This document shows, one piece after another, positions 10,497 to 22,480 of a stretch of DNA of 64,000 nt (its first letter is position 1; every line of letters starts with the position of its first letter). The notes below the pieces were generated by a model. The model was not told the DNA's origin and ran no database searches. It was given only the letters and a program-made list of their open reading frames with translations. The position numbers were made by a program, and so were the translations under genes. The DNA is from Steromphala cineraria. Its lineage: Eukaryota > Mollusca > Gastropoda > Trochida > Trochidae. The stretch covers positions 71,615,060-71,679,059 of the forward strand of contig OU744721.1 of NCBI GenBank assembly GCA_916613615.1. The letters are read 5' to 3'.

Positions 10497-12837
10497 GACA
10501 TACTATGTTTCCGACACGAGTGGCTAAATATTAGTATTTTCCGAGCGAGTACATCACGAATATAATATTCGGTTTATTACCGTAGTCCCAAAATTAAAGA
10601 AATACTCAAAACCTACTAGCCGGCCCGTATAGATCGTGACGTCATAGGTGAACCATGCCGTCAAAGCATTGTTTATAATGTGACGGCACAATGAAAAAGT
10701 GATATTTTTCCTTATTGCAACATATGAAAAATATGAACCTCGAAATAACAGCCCTCATAGGTAATGTTCATGTATACAAAATGAAAAAGATTACCTGGTT
10801 TTGAAAAGCGTGCTTCGTATTCTCATACTCAACCGGATTATCCGTAGACAGAATATGTTTTTAGTATCATGCAAAAGGTGTTGGCGATCATTTTTGTGAA
10901 TACCTTCTATTCATTTTAGGTAGAACTAGGGAATTAGATTTGCGTAGCTTTACAAGATATATACGTTCGTTTTCGACTTTTTAAAAAACCTATAACATTT
11001 TCTTGCAATTGGTAACATTTATTTATTCGTGATATCAATTTATTAATTTAAAACAAAGTCCAACTACCCCACATTTTTATCAAAATAATTAACACCTTTT
11101 GCATTATCCCAAGAGTTGATAACACAGTTAAGCGGGTCGAATTCAGAAATAAACTGTGACAAAAATATACCTTAATGATGACAAGGACACTTCACCTCCA
11201 CGTGCAGTTCCGGAATGCTTTGACCATTGAGAATAGTTATCATGAATAAACACAACACTAGTACACGCCAAACTATATCAGTATTTACCGGTACGATGTA
11301 TAAATTCAGTTGTTGCATTACTTCCTGTACAGTGCGCATGACGATAATCACGGTGTTAATTCACACGCTCACACACACGAATATCGCCGTGTCTCTGAAC
11401 CTACTTAATGCTGTTTTATGCAGTAAAATGATGCTGGTAGATTGTTCACCTTTTGACATTTTTGCGTATATCTTTATGTCATATTATGATAATGGGTGCA
11501 AAGGAAATGTTTGAACATTCATTTTCCGAAAATCAGCCATCAATCAAATGTATTTCGTATCATTGATATCCTTTATGAATATTGATGTTTGCATGGAGGT
11601 CTTTAGCGCCAATGTCAATCCCGGACATTTAAAGACTTCTATCGGATAAATATATAATCAATGTTGTATTTTAGATATGTTGAAAATGCAGTCAATCATA
11701 GATTGAACAATTCATATCTTACTAATGCAACAGCATTGTACAAACCAACTCCACTCTTATGTTTTAATTTTTATAATGTATGGATATTGTCATTTTGAGT
11801 AATATAACTGCTGTTCTGGTTTCGCAGAATTGATAAAGTGGTTGCAGCCCTAGTGTAGGCAAACAAAGGGGAAATAACAGAAGCAAAGTAGGGAATCAGT
11901 TACATGTGAAACAAGTTATGTCAAATATTACAGAAAATCTATAGTCTGTCAGGGCATGTCGTATATCTATTTGCACTCACTTTTACTAGTCTCTTCCTAT
12001 GAAAAACAAACTTATCATGTTATACATATTATCTATGTGGTTCTCTTATTGCAGGATATATCTTTTTGCAATATATATGATATATGTATATCTGTGAAAC
12101 CAGTAAATAGGTGTAATGACTAAGACTTTCAGTAAATACGTGAAATCACTGTTTCACTCAGTAAATACACGTACTTGCTATTCCTAGGATCAAGTATTTA
12201 CTAAAATTGAAGGCCATTTATTATACACATTTACTAAACGTACATATAATATTATAATCAGTATGTTTTGTCTCGTTCTGTGCAGATAGAAATATTTATA
12301 TATTATATTCAACATTTTATTTACATTTTTGTTGAATGTGTGTTAAAGAATTAAGGTTACAAGTGTGTGCTTGTATATTGGTGCTCTACGTGAAATAACT
12401 GACAATGAATAGTAATTACGAAATATGTATGCATCAACGAATATAATGGACACGTTTCACTTTATATTAAATGCCTGCTACATTTATCTATCAAATTCAC
12501 CATGAGAAAAAAAAATGACACCCTCTATTAAATTATGATATTATTTCTATTTGAATATAAATTGCTGCGATACCATCATTAACAGTACCAACTATGATTG
12601 ATTTTTTATGGCTTATCGTAATGAGATTTTGATACTATGATTTTTTATTAGTAGTATTGTTGCAAATATGAACATGTTTCAACCGCAAAATGTCCATATG
12701 AAGAAACGTCGAAAAGGAACCTAAACTGTACAACGGATACAAACCTTGGAATAATGTTACATTAATTCCTGCATTTCCGTTGCAAAATGACGTGGCAATG
12801 AAAGTAACAATGACAATACCAATAATGATGAAATTGG
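10497..12837. other. SLC5 upstream region, no gene recognised
   Basis: AT-rich. It contains the CRE word at 10637. Several AGTAAATAC words in both orientations (about 12100-12240) suggest an old repeat. Short ORFs (for example 11227-11514) have no recognisable domain. Confidence 0.5.
10637..10644. promoter_or_regulatory. CRE consensus TGACGTCA upstream of the SLC5 start
   Basis: A full palindromic cAMP-response-element consensus 141 bases upstream of the first ATG of the SLC5 gene, where a proximal promoter would be if exon 1 is the first exon. The match is exact, but chance occurrence is possible and the transcription start is unknown. Confidence 0.3.
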
Positions 12838-13165
12838 TTAAAGGGGCAGTAGCACATTTTTAGGGGGAACATAAGGTGATGTCAGGAAAATGAAAAGTAA
12901 TGGTTCCAATTGAATGACAATGTATTTAAACTAAATGGACCAGTAATAATTCAAATATAAAAGGTAAATGAATTAAAGGTGTTCATACAAAATGGCCGTC
13001 AATGGATTTTATGTGAATCTTCATACTTTGTCCTCTGACTTTGGATGGTTAGCTTGTGTAATAAAATTGTGACACTGTCAAAAAATACATTTAGCATTAA
13101 CTTACAATTATCAGTGAAAAATTCAAAATATAAAATTATCAAAAAACGGGTTACTGCCCCTTTAA
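12838..13165 (+). mobile_element. TTAA-flanked MITE, copy A
   Basis: 328 bp including a TTAA at each end. Left end AGGGGCAGTAGCAC, right end GGTTACTGCCCCT. Inside are the family landmarks AGGTGATGTCAGGAAAATGA and AAAATGGCCG, followed by TTTATGTGAATCTTCATACT and GACACTGTCA. No ORF. Orientation is called plus when GGGGGAA follows the left end. Confidence 0.92.
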
Positions 13166-13654
13166 AACTTTGATTCATAATTGCAACTCTTATGTTGCAT
13201 ATTCGTTTACAAAATGCGATATGTAATTTGATAATACTCCTTCAATAAACAGCTATTAAAAGCCTCATGATTTTGCCGAAACTTAATTACACCTTCATTT
13301 AGATTATAACTGGTCGTATCACGCATCTGCCAACAAAAATAGGTTTTATTGTCTGAAAAATAAGAAGGAAATGAAAAAAATTCAAGTATTGTTAGCGCAA
13401 AACCCGTAAAATACATTATGCGATTTTCGAGAAAATATAATGTTTTAGACCATTATATTATCAAACAGATTTTAACCAAAAACAAATTTACATCTGCTAT
13501 TATGTGCATTTTAAAGATTGTAAAGCATCATAAATAAGAGGTGCCACATTTTACGGAATGTTATTTCATAAAAATATAAAAAAAACCTGTGTAATATGAA
13601 CATATGACGTATTTGTATTTGTTGGTATTCCTTACATTTCAGCATAGTTTACTA

Positions 13655-14010
13655 TTAAAGGGGCAGTAGCACGTTTTTAGGGGGAATATAAGGTGATGTC
13701 AGGAAAATGAGAATAAATGATTCCAATTGAAAGACAATGTATTCAAACTAAGTATTAATTCAAATATATAACGTAAAGTTTAGCCATGCAATTCCTTTTC
13801 TTACACAAAAGGTATTAAAGGTGTTCACACAAAATGGCCGCCGATGGATTTTATGTGAATCTTCATACTTTGTCCTCAGACAATGGATGATTTGCTTGTG
13901 TAATGAGATTTTTGACACTGTCAAAATAAAACATTTAGCATTAACTTACAATTATCAGTAAAAATGATAAAATGAAAAATTATCAAAAAAACGTGCTACT
14001 GCCCCTTTAA
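13655..14010 (+). mobile_element. TTAA-flanked MITE, copy B
   Basis: 356 bp with clean TTAA on both sides and the best-preserved ends of the plus-oriented copies: AGGGGCAGTAGCACGTTTTT at the left, ACGTGCTACTGCCCCT at the right. Same internal landmarks as copy A, 490 bp away. Confidence 0.95.
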
Positions 14011-14649
14011 GGTCATGGCCCTCTAGGTGTTCTGATGAAAACTGATGGAAGTGGTTCCCGAGGTCAGCTGAATGTCGTGTTTAGACTGGTGCTGATGGTT
14101 CAGATTAAACCGACACTGAACCTCACTTATCAGCCTGCCATCTGACAATCCTCTTCTTATGATTTCTTCAATATGTGGAACCCGTTAACGATTTAATCCA
14201 ATAATGTAAGGCATAAGGGATAATATGGTCTTCTACTGCGAACTGTCGATGTACATATAATGTGTATGAATACAAGTAGTATAAGATAGTTGCTCTAGAG
14301 AGACAGAAGACAAATAAGTTAACATGAAAATCTTAAACTTAATTCATTAACTATTTCACTATCAAATTCATATAACGAATATATAAACTAAACACTAGAG
14401 AATTCCTCACTAAAGATTTAGCTGAAAATAATATCATATTTTGAAAAATGATCAACATAATTTAATGATATTGCTTTTTGAGTAAGATAAGTTTAGGTTT
14501 AATGTTAGTGTCCTGGATGTATTATTAAACCAAGCACTAAGTCATCATAGCTTTAATCATAGTTTTGTGATACAAATATCATGTAATGGTTGTTTTAACT
14601 ATGTCTTTTTTAGTTCATACCTACGGGATTCCTCTAAAACGTGATGTGC
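14011..14649. other. Spacer between MITE copies
   Basis: AT-rich with no gene recognised. A 0.15-kb patch beginning about 14015 is less AT-rich but has no open frame of note. Confidence 0.5.
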
Positions 14650-15013
14650 TTAAAGGGGCAGTAGCACGTTTTTTGATAATTTTATTTTCTAAATATTTCA
14701 CTGATCTTTGTAAGTTAATGCTAAATGTATTATTTTGACAGTGTCAAAAAGCTCATTACAAAAACCAATCATCCATAATCAGAGGACAAAGTATGAAGAT
14801 TCACATAAAATCCATTGGCAGCCATTTTGTGTGAACACCTTTAATTCATTTTGTGTAAGAAAAAAGAATCGCATTGCTAAACTTTGCGTTAAATGTTTGA
14901 ATTATAACTGCTTCATTTATCTTAAATACATTGTCTTTCAATTGGAACCGTTAATTTTCATTTTCCTGACATCACCTTATATTCCCCCTAGAAACGTGCT
15001 ACTGCCCCTTTAA
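14650..15013 (-). mobile_element. TTAA-flanked MITE, copy C
   Basis: 364 bp, opposite orientation to copies A and B, TTAA on both sides. The right end reads ACGTGCTACTGCCCCT. The 92-residue ORF inside it is a chance reading of the repeat. Confidence 0.95.
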
Positions 15014-16834
15014 CATGATCAAAGTGTTGTCCATTTGAAAAGGTCAATTCGTTTTTATCTTGTCAAATACATAAGATGAGTATTGTACAAACTAATTAAA
15101 TTTTTGTCTATTTAATAATAAACAGGGATAATTCAATGATAAAGGAAAGCACTTCTACAATCTAAATTTATTTGAGGAATTTTAGCAAAATACATCGGTC
15201 ACGTTAAGCAGTTTACGAATTCATTATTACCATAACTCACCTTATTAAATTATGGTATTCGTTTGCGCATCACTGTACACAAATTTCACCATGAGCAAAT
15301 ATTTGCCATGAACCTCGGGAAAAATTAGGATTCTATTTGACCTACATTTGTTAGTACCCCGTCTACATTAGCCCCTAGCGAATTTTATTTTTCAGTTTAC
15401 TAGTCAAGTACCTCGATCATCAAGATAAATGTAACGATACGGTTTAAAAGAATATATATTCCAAAGAATTTAACAAATAAGTAATTTTTAAATCTGGCAC
15501 TCATTAATTCATTTTTGTTTCTGCAATTTTGGAAAAAAGAAAATGTTGGACGTTATAACACTCAATTGTTTCGTTTTTTCACGAAATATAAATCACATAG
15601 ACAGCTTCTTTTTAGATATTGAAACATGCACATATTTGGTACTACAACATTCCACCGACTAACACCTGAAGCACGTTATGAGTGGAAATCTTCAAATTCT
15701 GGAATCTCTTTCAGATATATGAAACACTTAAGACGTCAAATTAGAGATCATCAATTTTTTTTAGAGCTAGGATACCATTTCCAATTATTTCAATATCTCT
15801 AAGCTTAATATCTTGTCATAAAGGTGTTTATTTTCAAAAATCAAATTATCAAAGCATTAAGTTAGTGATATAGGAAAAATATGATATTTTCTTGAGTATA
15901 GTCATCGTTAGTTAGTATCATCTTCCTTAAAGTAAAAACATCCACAACGGATATTTAAGTCATTCATATGATATGAAATATGCAAATGAAATTGAATTCA
16001 GCTGTAATAATTCTGACCAAAAATCCAATTATGTTTTTTGAACTAATTTGCTTTAGAATTCAGATTTATCAATATTATTGAATGAGATTTCCACTACGAT
16101 CTCAATTGAAGGTATAACGATAAGCGGTTGTTATCAAGTAAATAACACACAGAATTGAAATAAACAGGCAAGTGTTGTGCATTGTGTGATTTATTAAATA
16201 TCTACCTTTTGAAATGATTTCGTAATGAAATATTCAGCATGCGTAGACAATCGTTATTAATTCTGTCTGCGGCATAAGAAACGATAACAAATTGATCGAT
16301 GAAGTTGTCTGGAAGACATTCTCTTGGGTATTGTTGGGGACACCAAGTTTGCAAAGTAATCAAATCAACAGTGCAGCACAATTACTTTTACCCAACATCA
16401 TTCATTACAATAAGTGCAATTCGTGAATATCGGAGTATATATGTTGTAACAGCAATGATTGCGAGAGTTACCAGCTTGTACAATCAACGACAGAAAAATA
16501 TCGCGAGACTTAGAGTGGTACTAATCAATGTTCTATCATATTTTCCATGACACGAACCTGTGAATGACAGAAACTGTACGAGCGTGTAAGATTTAAATTA
16601 ACACGTTCACTGTGAACTCCTGAAGGGAGTATTTTTTATTCAAAATAGAAGTAAAACCCCATATATCTTAATCTCTCTGCTAGGTTTTCAAACATTTTGG
16701 TCAGTTGTACAATCACTCATTGATAAGAATATAGAATCTTATATATTAGGAAGGAAATACCCAAAAACTACACGAATGTGAAGATTAAGAAGACATCAAT
16801 TACATACATGCATGAAGAACTCAGAATGTCTTCT
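15014..16834. other. No gene recognised
   Basis: AT-rich sequence with only short ORFs (the largest, 16299-16550, lacks any known motif). No repeat or RNA gene recognised. Confidence 0.5.
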
Positions 16835-17160
16835 CTAAGGGTCAGTAACAAGTTTTTAGGGGGAATACAAGGTGATGTCAGAAAAATGAAAATACATGGT
16901 GCAAATTGATAGACAACTAAATGAAGCAGTAAAAAATCAAACGTATCATGTAAAGTTCAGCCATGCAATTCCTTTCTCTAACACAAAATGGCCGCCAATG
17001 GAATTTATGTGAATCTTACAATCTTTTCTCTGACTATGGAAGATTGGTTTTGTAATGAGATTTTTGACACTATCAACATACTAAATTTAGCATTAATGTA
17101 CACATATCAGTAAACAAATAATATATATAATTTAAAAAAAACCCTGCTACTGCCCCTTAA
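16835..17160 (+). mobile_element. TTAA-flanked MITE, copy D (degraded)
   Basis: About 326 bp. The left end is mutated (CTAAGGGTCAGTAACAAG in place of TTAAAGGGGCAGTAGCACG); the right end is CTGCTACTGCCCCTTAA. Internal landmarks AGGTGATGTCAG and AATGGCCGCCAATGG are kept. More diverged than copies B, C and F, so an older insertion. Confidence 0.88.
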
Positions 17161-18180
17161 ACTATTCGTGAATTGTGAATTGCACGTATAATGTATCTTC
17201 ATGATTACCACATGTGTTTCTTGCATCTTGTCTGCGTATCAAACCGTTCAGTAATAATTCAGTCAGAGCGAATCATGGAAGGCGTTAACTAAAATCTTTC
17301 ATGTTAGATAAACATATATTTGTTAGACCAAAACAGATTTAAATATACATGCCTTAAAGTTTTCTTTAAATTCATTATTATTTCAAAAAATGTTTATTTA
17401 GATAGAAAATGCAATAACTGCTTTTCACGATAAATTAATGCGGTGAAATCCTATCAACGCTTCACGGTTGTCTGAATAATTATGTAGGAGGAGAAGTTAT
17501 CTCGCAGCTGTCTGATCTCATATGATAAATAATAAACATAAACACAACATTTGAACTATCATTAAACCACTAAAATATGAAAATAAAATCAGAATTTATC
17601 TCTCTGCATCATTGCAAATGTATGGCGGTTTTCCCGAGAGTTTGACGGGATTGTGCATAAACATGGACAGAATCGTGTTGTATGTTCCTAGATACACGAT
17701 CATTGAACTTTTTTATCGTTAAAACGCTGTATTTATTAATATGTTACTTCATTTGAAATGCCCGCATATATGCAAGTCATGCATTGAAATGAATCATACG
17801 TTAGATTACTTATCCAATATTCCTATTTCATGGTTACTAAAGATTGTAGAACATCGACCATGTTCCCCCAGCAAGAAGTATTGGTGTCCGTGATGATTCG
17901 TGGTCATGTCGCGATAAGGGACCTGTATGTATACCTTACATATTTGACTTATCTCTAATAATGATTGTATTAACATGTTCGAGAAAATTTTAAATGTGAT
18001 CAGTATATCAAAAAGGAAGGAAAAAGGCACAACCTAATACCATAGATTATAATTAAAAAAGGTTAATAATATTTGTTAAAGTTATTTATACGATGTATAA
18101 ACGATCCAATAATGACGTTATCGTAAGGATAAGGTCTTTGACTTGAAAGGTAATTTGCTTTTATTTGGGATTTGGATATC
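17161..18180. other. No gene recognised
   Basis: AT-rich. The 74-codon ORF at 17806-18030 has no recognisable motif or splice context. Confidence 0.5.
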
Positions 18181-18470
18181 AATAAAGTTATTTTGTTTTG
18201 TCAAACAATGACTCACGGATTACAAAGGCCTGAAGGTGAAGGTGAAGGTGAGATGGAATATTTAACACCTTGTAATCAACAACAGACACAACATCAGGTG
18301 AAGATTACGTTGCTCTATGGAGAACCGATATATTGTTGTGTCCAATTCTTCAAGCATTTTTGGCGATCGCAATAACCAACAACTACGAACTGATTTAGTT
18401 AAATTTCATATCTTACCACATCAAATTTGAACTTATGCTTTATAGGTTGATATATAGTATCATATTCGTT

Positions 18471-18912
18471 TGAATACGCATGTAATCAACTTCAACTTTA
18501 TTCAAGATGGCAGAAAATTGATAGGTTGTCTAGAATTTGTCCAATTTGTAAGGAAGGAATAGAAGACGAATTTCATTTAATTTCTGTGTGTCCATATTAT
18601 AATGACTTAAGAAAAATATATCTACCAAATATTAGAAATGTAAATTTGTATGCATTTAAACAAATTCTAACTACCAACGATAACTACATGTTGAAAAAAT
18701 TAAGCCACTATGTTTATTATGCCTATGAAAAACGATGTAAAAGGTTAAATGAAATTTCTTGTGATTAATTATTATTTTCATGTTATCTACTTCTCGTAAG
18801 TTCTGCGTATTGTTACTTATTATATTTGTATATGAAATATTTGTTTACATGTACCTGTATTTGGGCCCAGGGGCCTATATACTTGAATAAAGTTGAAGAT
18901 GAATACGCATGT
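18471..18912 (+). mobile_element. 5'-truncated LINE insertion with 13-bp target-site duplication
   Basis: The LINE body 18484-18899 is flanked by TGAATACGCATGT at 18471-18483 and 18900-18912. It contains the last 94 codons of a reverse-transcriptase ORF and about 130 bp of 3' UTR. The UTR includes TTTGGGCCCAGGGGCCTATA and ends in TTGAATAAAGTTGAAGA, with no poly(A) tail. The paralogous unit B has the undisturbed site TGAATACACATGT at 21580-21592. Confidence 0.9.
18484..18768 (+). pseudogene. LINE reverse transcriptase, C-terminal zinc-knuckle fragment
   Basis: The frame is open from the insertion edge to a TAA stop (94 residues, no start codon). The segment SRICPICKEGIEDEFHLISV followed by CPYY has a C-x2-C-x8-H-x4-C arrangement, typical of the zinc-binding tail after the reverse transcriptase domain of non-LTR retrotransposons in invertebrates. 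The RT and endonuclease domains are absent because of 5' truncation, so the piece cannot transpose. The frame is otherwise undamaged, suggesting a fairly recent insertion. The LINE clade cannot be decided from this tail alone. Confidence 0.85.
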
Positions 18913-21239
18913 GTCTGATAGTAAAGTTAGAGGATCCGATAACGCCTTTACCAGATGTCTGATGTGAGATATATGATCAAATCTACCATCAACACTTCAT
19001 TTTCTATCACCGACACCTGAAACTGATAGTACAAAACATGTATCATGATTTGGAGTCAAATGGCTTCTTCAAAAATGGTATTTTAAATGGATTTATTTCC
19101 CTTCACCAGTGTATTTTGTTTTTTAAGTCATCGTAAGTTCAAACTTTCTAATCTATGTAAACACGACTTTCTCTTGTACGTGCATATATGTACATTTGTT
19201 TGGTATGTATAAAAAGATAAGAATACAACTGCCTATAAATGATTATTAAATCCATAACTTAATGAGATTACTGGACCAGACATAATATAGTTGTTGTTGA
19301 TATCAAGGAATAGACAACGAACGCTAAACATATGCCGTAAATATTTTCAACAGCTTGCGTCCATGTCCAACTATCTGCATCAGGCACCTATTGCAGTACT
19401 ACATATGTATGCATATCTCGTCATGGAATTGAAACGACAAAACTCAAAGTTGTAAGCTTGGCATTTCTAAGAGTTGTGCTTTCCGCGCAGTTTGTTATCC
19501 TGTGGTGGTGGGGTTACATCGCATTATCCAACCTAGCACCTGCCATCAACAAGGAGATGACACGTCAAGAATTTCTTGATAAAATATTTCGATAATGCTA
19601 TCTGGCTTAGGGGATCAATCCTGTGTGGTGTAACACAAGTATACAATTGGAACGAGATTTAATCAGCAATTAATGTTCGATTGCTATTGCAATTTGAAAA
19701 ATAATGAGTTCCTAGCAGAAAAACATTTCATCAACGTTATTTTAATCTATCAATGATGCCTTTTGAGTAAACAGGCTACTGTAGGTATTACTTAATTTAG
19801 CACTAAGGTTAGCATCGCCTTTCATTTTTGTTCTTACGAATATTTTGTAATGACTGTCTAAACTGTGTTGAAGAGATTTCTGTTTATACTTACAACATTC
19901 TTCCAGTCTTTATTTTAATAGATTTGACAGAGACCACAATAATTAGATTTTTATTTCCCAATTAAATAATAATGATTATAAGTTTAACAAGAGAGAAAAG
20001 AGTTAAAATACCGCAATTTATATTATTTTATTTTCCACAGTTTTCTTAAAAAAATAATAAGCTAGAGCTTTGGTTACATGTTTGTAAATCTCTAGCATTA
20101 AAAGGCACATTTTTCAGGAATGTTTCCTCATTATTTTTGTTTTTCAAATGAAATTAGCAAAGACACATACTCAATGAGACAGAAATGCACATCAAATGGG
20201 CAATTGGGTTGTCTTTTGTGAAACAATGCCAGCCACTGACCATTCCTATTTGGTCTGTCACATGCATGTAACTTACAAACCAGTTATCGAATTCCATTTT
20301 GCCTATAAAAGATTAGTGTCGTGTGTTATGATGAATCATATACACATTTTACCTAACAACAGGACCACAGGTTTCTTGCAATGAATAATAGAGTTCATAC
20401 GATGAAGAAAATACAACTTTGTTTTTGTGCATGCATGGGGATGATGACAAACCATGATGGCAGTAATCTATGACTTGTTTTGTTTGTTTTGTTTAGCTAG
20501 GCAGGTTGGAGCTTATAACAAACATGATATGTTCATGTTTACCAAAGTGGCACTTAGCAAACGTGATGCCCTGACCTAACAATAGTATACTGAGATGGCG
20601 TTGACATACCAATATTTACTACTAAATAAAGACAATCTCATGCACCCAATGATACGAAGCATGGGGTAAAAATCGCATTTTATTAATGTTATCACTTTTT
20701 AAAAACTTGTTTGTTAAAAAAACACAGAAATATTCACCATAACTTGGTAAAAGATGAAAAGCTTTTTCATTCTATTAGTGACATAATAACAATCAAATTT
20801 GCGTTGTTGTTAGCAGAGATTACGAGGCAGCATATATGTACATGTAGGCGCGACTTCAAACATATTTGATAAAGTTGAAACATGAAGTTTAAAAGTCACA
20901 AATTGATTAAATATGTAGGTCTTTTTACTGACAATTCACCCAACTGTCCCCTTGTCTCGAGTACACCCCGCCATGCAATGTTTTTTTTGCGTTTGTTTGA
21001 AAATTTAAAAAAACAAATAAAAGAACTTTAATTCGATTTAGTTTCTATTTTCAATTTAATGTTTTAATATTCAACAATTGTTTTAATCTTAGAAGTATTG
21101 TGGTATTCTGAATAGCCTATTGGCCATTCAAGCGTTTGGAATATCCTGGTATGTTATATCATCATCATTCTATAAAGAAATTATATGGGTACTGTTTATG
21201 ACCATTGTCTATATCTAGATGAGAAGACCAGCCACTGTA

Positions 21240-22480
21240 TGTTACATCTCATTATCGCCCACTTGTGTTTCGTTTGCCATGCTCTGTCCCGGAAATTGAA
21301 GCCCAGTTGAATGAACAACAGCTATAAGCTGACAAACATGATAGAACACAGAAGCGAAGATCACTTGTCTATCAGACACCAAGTGTACGTTGTGAGATAG
21401 AATCATCACCACCTTGTAATCAATGCTTGCCAGCTGGACCAGGTGAAGGTGAAGAAGAGGAGGAAGAACTTTTACAATACTTTTAACTACAAAATAACTT
21501 CATGTCAGTTGATATTGAGCAATATTTCATAACAATATGGCTTATATTTTGAAGGAATATCATTATTATCGTATCCTTTTGAATACACATGTGTTTTGAT
21601 GGTAAGGATAGAGTATCAGATATCACCATTACCAGACGTCTGGTGTGAGATGTGTGATATAACCATCCATCAACCCTTGGCTTGAACTCAATGTCATCGA
21701 CACCTGAATCTAATAGTACAAGACGAACATCATAGTGTCGATTTTAAAAGCTTCTTCAGTACTCTCAATAGAGAAGGCTTTATTTTCCTTATTCACTTAT
21801 TTGGTATAGTCGTCACAATAAGATCGAAATAATGTTTTTACCTGATTTCCTTTCAGCAAATGCATGAATATACCTTTATTTGGTATGTATAGAAACGAGA
21901 AGAGTATGAATAAATATTAAAAATCAGTAGGTCCATAACATGATTAACTTAGTGAACCAGACATATTTCCTTGTTTCCGATATTCAGATACAGACAATTA
22001 ATGCAAAACAAATACTGTTAATACAATGAACAGCTTGCAGTTTTATCTAACAATCTGCATATTGTGCATTTTACTGCTCCTTGTATATCTCTTTATTAAA
22101 ATGACATTATCATTAAAAAGACAAACTCGATAATGTAAACTTGGTATATCTGAGAGTTGAGCTTTCCATGTGAATGAATATGTAATATTGTGCTGAAAAC
22201 GTTTAATCAAACCTAGTACTTGTCTCTAAAAGGGAGATGATACCTTCACTATGTGGAAATCTATTTCTTGAATTTCTAGATAAACTATGTCAAATTTGCT
22301 ATTTGGCCTAAGGGAATCAATTCAACGGAGTATAACGTAGACGTGTCTTTGTTCTGAGATTTAGCTAACATGAATCTTTCATTCTATTGTAAGTTGAGAA
22401 AATAGAGAAGTACTATCATTAATAATTTGGTTGGTATAACTGTAGAGATTGCGAGGCCGCAACACTATAGGCTCATGTTA
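21240..22480 (+). repeat. Segmental repeat array 1, unit B
   Basis: Approximate limits. Matches unit A (18180-20880) and unit C (25590-26900) along its length. With C it shares GAGCTGACAAACAT (GAGCTGACAAACATA in C; AAGCTGACAAACAT here), TGTCTATCAGACACC and ATCATCACCACCTTGTAATC. It lacks the LINE found in unit A. No convincing gene. Confidence 0.78.

Larger units (their letters stand above)
18180..20880 (+). repeat. Segmental repeat array 1, unit A
   Basis: Approximate limits. Shares in order with unit B: a GGTGAAGGTGAAG patch and CACCTTGTAATCAA, TGAATACGCATGT, ACCAGATGTCTG, the CGACACCTGAA block, TTTGGTATGTATA, ACCAGACATA, CAAGGAGATGA and GGCTTAGGGGATCAATCCTG. A weaker match AGAGATTACGAGGC follows at 20818. 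Interrupted by the LINE tail at 18484-18899. No conserved long ORF. Confidence 0.75.

Noticed and set aside
10311..10565. 84-codon plus-strand ORF
   Set aside because: Antisense to SLC5 exon 1, no motif of its own.
14735..15013. 92-codon plus-strand ORF
   Set aside because: Lies entirely within MITE copy C; the same sequence in other copies has stops and indels.
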